Assembly: GCA_025453595.1 (NCBI GenBank)
Contig: JALOQB010000019.1
Span: 1 to 35,391, forward strand
From: Polyangiaceae bacterium
Lineage (GTDB): Bacteria; Myxococcota_A; Polyangia; Polyangiales; Polyangiaceae
DNA: 35,391 nt
Reading direction: 5' to 3'
Part shown: positions 30,577 through 35,391 of the stretch, one piece after another
Numbering within the stretch: the first letter of the stretch is position 1
How the letters are laid out: every line of letters starts with the position of its first letter
Made by a program: the position numbers and the translations under genes
Notes under the pieces: generated by a model
Told to the model about the DNA's origin: nothing
Seen by the model: only the letters and a program-made list of their open reading frames with translations
The model's database searches: none

Positions 30577-30680
30577 GCCCTCACCTCCCGGCCCCTCTCC
30601 TGTCGCGAGAGGGGAGCGTAAACGGTTGGAATCACTTTGCTTTCTCCCCCTCTCCGGACAGGAGAGGGGGTCGGGGGGTG
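30577..30680. repeat. CCCTCTCC-type palindromic intergenic repeat (copy 1)
   Basis: A palindromic element between the eRF1-like gene and the first glycine-rich lipoprotein. It holds two GC-rich hairpins: CCCCTCTC/GAGAGGGG at 30592-30614 and a perfect 10-bp stem with a GGACA loop at 30646-30670 (CCCCCTCTCC / GGAGAGGGGG). The outer ends (TCACCTCCCG and CGGGGGGTGA) are also complementary, so the whole can fold into one long arm. A related element occurs at 34571-34668. It may also serve as a terminator of the preceding operon. Such CCTCACCCCC-CCCCTCTCC elements are dispersed in many proteobacterial and myxobacterial genomes. Confidence 0.75.
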
Positions 30681-30806
30681 AAGACCTTGCGGGCAATGCT
30701 CCGAGCCTCAGCTCGCTTACCTTCCCCTGAGTAACCTTACCAAGTCGTACATGTCTCAACTTGATGAGCAACTTTTGGTAAGTAGGTACCGAAAGGTACC
30801 TACACC
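30681..30806 (+). promoter_or_regulatory. Structured 5' leader of the first RCC1 lipoprotein
   Basis: About 125 nt without a gene, less GC-rich than the flanks. At 30782-30803 a perfect 9-bp hairpin (GTAGGTACC / GGTACCTAC) with a GAAA tetraloop ends 3 nt before the ATG and takes the place of a Shine-Dalgarno; no purine-rich ribosome-binding site is otherwise seen. Just upstream, CTTACCAA (30736-30743) and TTGGTAAG (30775-30782) form a second inverted repeat that shares one base with the hairpin. Inside it, CTCA and TGAG can pair. The layout suggests control of translation or a symmetric operator. I could not match it to a known riboswitch. Confidence 0.55.
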
Positions 30807-32831
30807 ATGCGATCACCATGCAATGCTTCCTCTCTTGTTCTTCTGACCCTGACCCTCCTGGCCTGCGCAGGAGAAGACCTGGAGACCGGTGGTGAGACGC
30901 CAGCAGGCAGCGGCGGCCAGAGCCCGGTAACGGGGGGTTCCGGGGGCTCTGCAGGCCAGCCGGAAGCCGGCCAGGGCGGTGCCGGGTTGGGAGGCATGGC
31001 CGGGGCCGGCGGCGAGGCCGGAGGGAACGGAGGGGAGGCTGGTATCTCCGGAAGCTCCGGACAGGCGGGGGCCGCCGGTTCGCCGTCAGGCACGCCCTGC
31101 GACGAGCCAGGCACCTTTGCCTGCATCAACAACACGCTGCTGCTCTGCTCGCCGGACACCAAGACCCTGAAAGTCCTCGAGACCTGCTCGGACGACGGTC
31201 AGTGCGACGAGGCTTCGGGCAAGTGCCTGGAGTGCAAGCCTGGCGTGATCGTGGGTTGCCTGGACGACAAGAACCAGAGCATGTGCGACCCGGACGGGAC
31301 CCCGAGCAAGGCCGTTCCATGCCCGGAAGAGACCCCCTTCTGCAACAAGGGGAAGTGCGTGATCTGCAACGAGGACAGCGACTGTCCGGCCCTCGATCCG
31401 GAGGATGATTGCAACGTCCCGGCTTGCTCCCAGAACGCCTGCGTCGGCAAGCCGCTCTCCCTCGGGTCGAAGCCTGACTCGCAGGAGGCCTGCACCCTGC
31501 GCCTCTGCGATGGCAACGGGGGCTCCACCGTCACCCCGCTCGAGGCAGGGGTCGCCTGCGAGGGCGAGGGCGTCTGCAACGGCAAGGGTGGCTGCGGCGA
31601 ATGCATCCCGGGGGCCCGCGAGTGCACCGACGGGAGCTCCTTCCGGGTCTGCGACGAGAACGGAAAATGGCAGAAGTCCGAGCTCTGCTCCGACAAGCCC
31701 GCCTGCGACGCCGGCACCTGCCAGGGGGTCGTGCAGATGCAGTCCAGCGGCAAGCTCTCCTGTGCGTTGCTTGAGAACAAGCGCGTACGCTGCTGGGGTG
31801 AGCTGATCAACGAGGTGCCTGTCAGGGAATTTGCCACAGGGTTCCAGGATATCGTCCAGATTGCCGTCCATGACAGCTACCTCTGTGGGCTGGATTCCTC
31901 GGGGGATATGCGGTGTTCCGGCTTCAACCTCGGTGGTCAGTTCGGGACCGGGTCGAAGGGGGGTATCAACAATCCACAGAAGGAACCGCAAAAGGTCAAC
32001 ACCAGCCTGAAGTTCTCCTACATTTCCGCGGGGAAAGACTTCGTCTGCGCGGTCGCCAAGCAAGACCAAGAGCTCTACTGCTGGGGCAACAATCAGCTTG
32101 GGCAACTGGGCTTTGTACCTCAAAAAGAAGCTGACAAGGCAGCTTTCTCTCCGCGCAAGGTTGGCATCCTGGTCTTGGATGGGCCTGAGAAAATCAAGCT
32201 CGCCACCGGCGACGCCCACGCTTGCGTGATCACCGACAAGCTTCGGTGCTGGGGTGACAACAGCGCCTCCAAGCTGAGCAGCAGCGCGCCGCTCATCGCA
32301 CCGATCACGGTCATTGAGCCCACCGGAACGGTCACAGCATCCGCCAAGTTCGTCGCGCTCTCGTCTGCCAACACCCTGCTTGTCAAGTTCAATACCGGCC
32401 CAAACTTCAAAGAGATCAATCACAAGTTCGAGAGTCGTGGACTGGACCCCATGTTCAACGGTGTTGGGCCGCAAGATGTTCTTTCCGAAGCCAATGCGGC
32501 CGACGTCAAGATGCTCGCCACATCCCCCCAGGCCAGGATCGTCATCACCGCCAGTGGAAACATGATCGCCCAGGGCGACAAGCTCTCCGGCATTCTTGGC
32601 AACGGAGAACAGGTCGCCGGGAAAGGGACCAAGCTCCATGCCGATGCCATCCGCGATGGAGTCTCGCTCTCAGGTACCCATGCCTGCGCCTGGAAGAAGG
32701 GAGGTATGGGCTGGTGCTGGGGTCAAAACCAGAAAGGCCAGGCCATCCCCGGGGGTAATGCGGTTGTCTTGACGCCAACTCCCATCCGGTGGGGGGCAGA
32801 GTACCTGCTCCAGTTACCAGCATCTTGCTGA
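30807..32831 (+). CDS. Glycine-rich, cysteine-rich lipoprotein with RCC1 repeats
   Basis: 674 residues. Lipoprotein signal with lipobox LLAC (Cys20). Residues about 25-95 are a Gly/Ala/Ser-rich linker with SGSSGQAG units. Residues about 95-305 form a cysteine-rich region of repeated CxxG/CxxD blocks like those of other myxobacterial surface lipoproteins. From about 310, RCC1-like repeats appear, with the signature CALLENKRVRCWGE, FVCAVAKQDQELYCWGNNQLGQLG and HACVITDKLRCWGDN. This predicts a beta-propeller outside the cell, probably anchored in the outer membrane. The middle of the propeller is less regular (about 500-620), so some blades may be degenerate. The function is unknown; surface binding or predation-related contact is a guess. 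Two similar lipoproteins follow. Confidence 0.85.
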   Translation: MRSPCNASSLVLLTLTLLACAGEDLETGGETPAGSGGQSPVTGGSGGSAGQPEAGQGGAGLGGMAGAGGEAGGNGGEAGISGSSGQAGAAGSPSGTPCDEPGTFACINNTLLLCSPDTKTLKVLETCSDDGQCDEASGKCLECKPGVIVGCLDDKNQSMCDPDGTPSKAVPCPEETPFCNKGKCVICNEDSDCPALDPEDDCNVPACSQNACVGKPLSLGSKPDSQEACTLRLCDGNGGSTVTPLEAGVACEGEGVCNGKGGCGECIPGARECTDGSSFRVCDENGKWQKSELCSDKPACDAGTCQGVVQMQSSGKLSCALLENKRVRCWGELINEVPVREFATGFQDIVQIAVHDSYLCGLDSSGDMRCSGFNLGGQFGTGSKGGINNPQKEPQKVNTSLKFSYISAGKDFVCAVAKQDQELYCWGNNQLGQLGFVPQKEADKAAFSPRKVGILVLDGPEKIKLATGDAHACVITDKLRCWGDNSASKLSSSAPLIAPITVIEPTGTVTASAKFVALSSANTLLVKFNTGPNFKEINHKFESRGLDPMFNGVGPQDVLSEANAADVKMLATSPQARIVITASGNMIAQGDKLSGILGNGEQVAGKGTKLHADAIRDGVSLSGTHACAWKKGGMGWCWGQNQKGQAIPGGNAVVLTPTPIRWGAEYLLQLPASC

Positions 32832-32890
32832 CACCCCTGCGCTTCTTCAACCCAACAGCTTTTTCCTGACATCACTCCAAGGATTTCCCC

Positions 32891-34468
32891 ATGCGAACCA
32901 CCTCCCTGCTCCTCGGCCTCTCGCTCTTCACCCTTCTCGCCTGTGGTGGCGATGAAATTACCTCTTCTCCTGCAGCCGGTGCTGGCGGTGCGGCGGCGGG
33001 GGCGGCGGGATCCTCCGCTGGTTCCTCCGGCGCTGGACAGGCGGGAGATGCGGGCTCCGCTGGACAGGCGGGCTCCGGTGGTTCCTCTGGAACTTCCGGA
33101 CAAGCTGGTTCTTCTGGAACTTCCGGACAGGCTGGCTCCGCGGGTTCCGCTGGGCAGGGTGGCTGTTCGGCTTCTGACGCCCCTCCTGAGGACGCGCTCC
33201 TGGTCGCAACCGACGGTTCTGACACGGAGGGTGATGGCTCCCCGGCGGCACCGTTTGCCACCCTCTCCCGGGCCCTCAAGGCCACCCTGACCTTCGGCAA
33301 CCGGAAGATCATCCTGGCCGAGGGAAGCTACGCCGGAAGCGTCGTGGCTCCGGCTCTCACCGGGCCCATCACCATCGAGGGCGGCTGGGTGCGCAAGGAC
33401 GGGGCATGGCAACGGGATTGCGAAGCCGATGCCTCCACACGCACCACCCTCACCTCCTCTGAGGAGCGCGCCCCTGTCCTGACGATGCTGGACCTCGCCC
33501 ATGACGTGTCCCTGCGCCTGCTGACGGTGCAGACCAAGGGCCAGGGGCTCTCCGAGAAAGACAAGCCCGGCGAGAGCCTGATCGGGGTGCACCTGAGCAG
33601 CACCGAGAAGATCAACGTGCTGCTCGAGCAGGTGGCCATCGTGGCGGGCAAGGGAGGCGAGGGCGGCCCCGCCTCTGCCGGAGAAAATGCGGACAACAAC
33701 TGCAACGGGGTGAGCGATTGCAGCGACGGGAAAGACGGGGAAAACGGCAAGGACGGTGACCCGCCATCGGAGGGCAGCAGCTTCAACGCAAGCGGGTACG
33801 TGCCATCGAACGGAAACCCCGGCACCAGCGGCTCCCATGGCGCAAACGGCACCAAGGGGGGGGATGCCAAGACTGAAATCTGTGCGAAGTGCACGGGAGA
33901 AAAAGAAGATACCTGTCCGAATACGCTGACTTCCTACACGGAATCGTCCAAGCCTGGGGTCTGCGGGTGCGGAGGGAAGCTCGGAGAAGGAGGAAAGGCA
34001 GGGCAAGCGGGAGGGGCATCCGTGGGCTTGCTGGTCGTGGGTCCCATCGAGATGTCCCTCAACAACACCACCGTGAAGAGCAGCGATGGCGGTGGTGCCT
34101 CCCCGGGTGCTTCCGGTGCGGAAGGCCAGCAGGGCGAGGTCGGAGTTCAGGGAGATGCTAGCGTCACTTGCCCTCTGAAGGCTGGTGATGCTGTTTGCGG
34201 ATGGAGCAGCAGTCAAAGCAAGTGCCTTGTATCCAATGCAACAGATGGGAAGGCCCCTGGAGGAACGGCGGGAGGGATGGGGGGCAAGGGAGGAAAGGGA
34301 GGGAAAGGGAGCGGAGGGGCTGGAGGGCCTTCGATCGCGGTGGTCCAGGTCGCAGGGGCCAAGGTGAAGGTCGATCCCGTCTCTTCCTCTCTCGAGCACG
34401 GCAAGGGCGGACCGGGGGCCGAGGGGGCGCCGGAAGGCACCACCGCCAAGCTCAAGGAATATCCCTGA
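32891..34468 (+). CDS. Glycine-rich lipoprotein with beta-helix-like region and collagen-like Gly-rich segments
   Basis: 525 residues; AAGGA lies about 7 nt before the ATG. Lipobox LLAC (Cys18), then a long Gly/Ser/Ala linker containing 9-residue repeats GSSGTSGQA encoded by near-identical 27-bp units at 33080-33106 and 33107-33133, with a degenerate third unit. The segment VATDGSDTEGDGSPAAPFATLSRALKA is the DUF1565-type opening of right-handed parallel beta-helix proteins, and IILAEGSYAGSV and ITIEGGWV fit its coils. Gly-Lys-Asp and Gly-Xaa-Yaa rich loops (for example around 275-330 and 450-475) interrupt the helix and resemble collagen-like strings. Surface exposure is expected. Function unknown; adhesion is the most natural guess. 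Confidence 0.82.
   Translation: MRTTSLLLGLSLFTLLACGGDEITSSPAAGAGGAAAGAAGSSAGSSGAGQAGDAGSAGQAGSGGSSGTSGQAGSSGTSGQAGSAGSAGQGGCSASDAPPEDALLVATDGSDTEGDGSPAAPFATLSRALKATLTFGNRKIILAEGSYAGSVVAPALTGPITIEGGWVRKDGAWQRDCEADASTRTTLTSSEERAPVLTMLDLAHDVSLRLLTVQTKGQGLSEKDKPGESLIGVHLSSTEKINVLLEQVAIVAGKGGEGGPASAGENADNNCNGVSDCSDGKDGENGKDGDPPSEGSSFNASGYVPSNGNPGTSGSHGANGTKGGDAKTEICAKCTGEKEDTCPNTLTSYTESSKPGVCGCGGKLGEGGKAGQAGGASVGLLVVGPIEMSLNNTTVKSSDGGGASPGASGAEGQQGEVGVQGDASVTCPLKAGDAVCGWSSSQSKCLVSNATDGKAPGGTAGGMGGKGGKGGKGSGGAGGPSIAVVQVAGAKVKVDPVSSSLEHGKGGPGAEGAPEGTTAKLKEYP
33080..33160 (+). repeat. 27-bp tandem repeats inside the lipoprotein linker
   Basis: Three head-to-tail units of 27 bp, in frame, the first two differing at only three bases and coding GSSGTSGQA, the third degenerate. 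The core TGGAACTTCCGGACA recurs in the linker of the partial lipoprotein gene at the right end (about 34834-34880) with small changes. In-frame length variation by slippage is expected. Confidence 0.7.
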
Positions 34469-34680
34469 GGTTACTCATGCCACGTTCTTCTCCGCATCAT
34501 GATGATGCTATGCCCCCCCAAAGGTCAGCGTTCGTAGCAACGGTCTTGCGTCGAATACCGACAAGAGAGACCTCACCCCCTGACCCCCTCTCCCTGAAGG
34601 TAGAGGGGGGAAATCAGCAAAGACATCGGGGGGTTCTCCTCTCCCTGAAGAGAGAGGGGGGGGAGGTTCTGGACACGACC
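34469..34680. repeat. Intergenic spacer with CCCTCTCC-type palindromic repeat (copy 2)
   Basis: The stretch between the second and third lipoprotein genes holds no clear gene. The plus-strand frame of the next gene is open across it, but with no signal peptide or coding character. Positions 34571-34668 carry a relative of the 30577-30680 element: CCTCACCCCCTGACCCCCTC at the left, then TCTCCCTGAAGGTAGAGGGG and CTCTCCCTGAAGAGAGAGGG hairpin arms. The repeat likely acts as a terminator or as a mobile palindromic unit. Confidence 0.65.
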
Positions 34681-35391
34681 GTGGCCTCGGTGGATCCCGT
34701 CCCTGGATCACCTGGACGTGGACGTTTGCTGCTGAGCTGGCTCTGCCTGTGCGTGGTGATGGCGGGGTGCGAGGAGAACTTCAACGATGTTTACCTGGGC
34801 CCCCAGGGGGGCAAGGGGGGGGAGGCAGGATCCGGAACTTCTGGACAGGCTGGCGAGGCGGGGGCCGGAACTTCCGGACAGAGTGGGGAGGCGGGGTCAG
34901 GCGGGGCATCCGGTGAAGGGGGGGCCGGGGGCGCCGCGGGGGAGGCGGGAGGAGGCCAGGGGGGCACAGGCGGGGGTTGCAGCGGGGCGCGGTGCAACGG
35001 GGCGCAGGTGGAGATCTGCGAAGGGGGCGAGTGGGTACCCGGTCCGTTTTGCCAGCTTGGATGCAACGAGGGGGCCTGCGAGAAGGTGGACGAGGTAGCC
35101 GCAGGGGAGGGTCACACCTGCGTCCGGATGTCGAGCGGGAGCGTGCGCTGCTGGGGTGCGAATGGGCAGCAGCAGGTGGGGATCAACAGCCTCGGGGAGC
35201 CGGTGCTGAAGCCGCGGGAGCTGGGCGAGGTGAAGGCCCGGGTGCTCCGGTCCGGGTGGAGGCATAGCTGCCTGATCGATCCGGAGGATCAGGTGCGCTG
35301 CTGGGGGGATGGCTCGCAGGGGCAGCTCGGGGATGGGAGCTCGGGCGCCGCGGTGTCCAAGGCGGTGCCGCAGCTTGTGGCGACGAGCAAG
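34681..35391 (+). CDS. Glycine-rich RCC1-repeat lipoprotein, cut by the window end
   Basis: Partial: open to the last base, 237 codons present, no stop. The GTG at 34681 is the likely start (GGGAGG about 14 nt upstream, rather far); a TTG at 34726 is an alternative. Either gives a hydrophobic signal and a lipobox MAGC (Cys30 from the GTG). A Gly-rich linker with SGTSGQAG repeats follows (about 40-100), then a short cysteine-rich block CNGAQVEICEGGEWV, and RCC1-type repeats HTCVRMSSGSVRCWGANG and HSCLIDPEDQVRCWGDGSQGQLG. It has the same architecture as the gene at 30807 and is likely a paralogue. The rest of the propeller lies beyond the window. Confidence 0.82.
   Translation, partial: MASVDPVPGSPGRGRLLLSWLCLCVVMAGCEENFNDVYLGPQGGKGGEAGSGTSGQAGEAGAGTSGQSGEAGSGGASGEGGAGGAAGEAGGGQGGTGGGCSGARCNGAQVEICEGGEWVPGPFCQLGCNEGACEKVDEVAAGEGHTCVRMSSGSVRCWGANGQQQVGINSLGEPVLKPRELGEVKARVLRSGWRHSCLIDPEDQVRCWGDGSQGQLGDGSSGAAVSKAVPQLVATSK

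Noticed and set aside
30681-30806. Cyclic-di-GMP (GEMM) riboswitch
   Set aside because: A GAAA tetraloop and a GGTAGGT-like word are present, but the conserved core and second stem of GEMM cannot be found.
33080-33160. Short direct repeats suggestive of a CRISPR array
   Set aside because: The units are contiguous without spacers, in frame, and code a Gly/Ser linker. No cas genes are present.
34510-34680. Upstream extension of the third lipoprotein to ATG 34510
   Set aside because: The frame is open, but this would place the palindromic repeat inside the protein and bury the signal peptide about 60 residues deep.

Overview
The window is very GC-rich bacterial DNA, densely coded on both strands, with many 1-8 nt gene overlaps and frequent GTG/TTG starts. 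Gene content points to a myxobacterium or a close relative (Myxococcota). The main clues are an AgmX/PglI-type repeat lipoprotein, a family of very glycine-rich lipoproteins with RCC1 (regulator of chromosome condensation) repeats, a bacterial histone deacetylase homologue, and a MoxR/DUF5682/VWA operon. This placement is inferred from gene families; there is no rRNA or other marker gene to confirm it.

Positions 1-9815 hold mostly housekeeping, envelope and lipid genes in short operons. On the minus strand, a PlsC-like acyltransferase is followed by an atypical SDR epimerase and a tiny lipoprotein. A divergent LD-carboxypeptidase (S66) runs into an AgmX/PglI lipoprotein. A metallophosphoesterase is divergent from a lipoprotein/hotdog-thioesterase pair. 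Then come, on the minus strand, an ElyC/YdcF protein, a DUF481 outer-membrane protein and a penicillin-binding transpeptidase, and on the plus strand a polyprenol-phosphate mannosyltransferase-like enzyme.

Positions 9881-15609 hold a pair of M16 peptidase subunits, one with the zinc motif and one without. They are followed by a sugar-type ABC importer in which the solute-binding protein is fused to the first permease. The second M16 frame has no stop where the domain ends and runs about 440 nt into the transporter gene. Positions 15659-19816 are a tight four-gene unit: a STAS-domain protein, a PLP aminotransferase, a class IV-like histone deacetylase and a radical SAM protein.

Positions 19901-30542 are the most interesting part: a plus-strand run of seven genes. 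The order is a Sak4/AAA_24-like ATPase, a MoxR AAA+ ATPase, a DUF5682 protein with a TIKI/EreA/ChaN-like N-terminal region, a VWA protein with an intact metal site, two proteins I cannot assign, and an eRF1/Vms1-like translation-factor homologue that keeps a zinc ribbon but lacks GGQ. The layout suggests a MoxR-VWA chaperone-type machine linked to ribosome or release-factor biology, possibly stress or defence. That role is inference.

Positions 30543-35391 hold three glycine-rich lipoproteins, the last cut by the window edge. They are separated by CCCTCTCC-type palindromic repeats, and the first is preceded by a GAAA-loop hairpin right before its start codon. At the DNA level, a TATGGAA word recurs with strand bias in different reading registers across the window. 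I saw no tRNA, rRNA, CRISPR array, insertion sequence or complete prophage.
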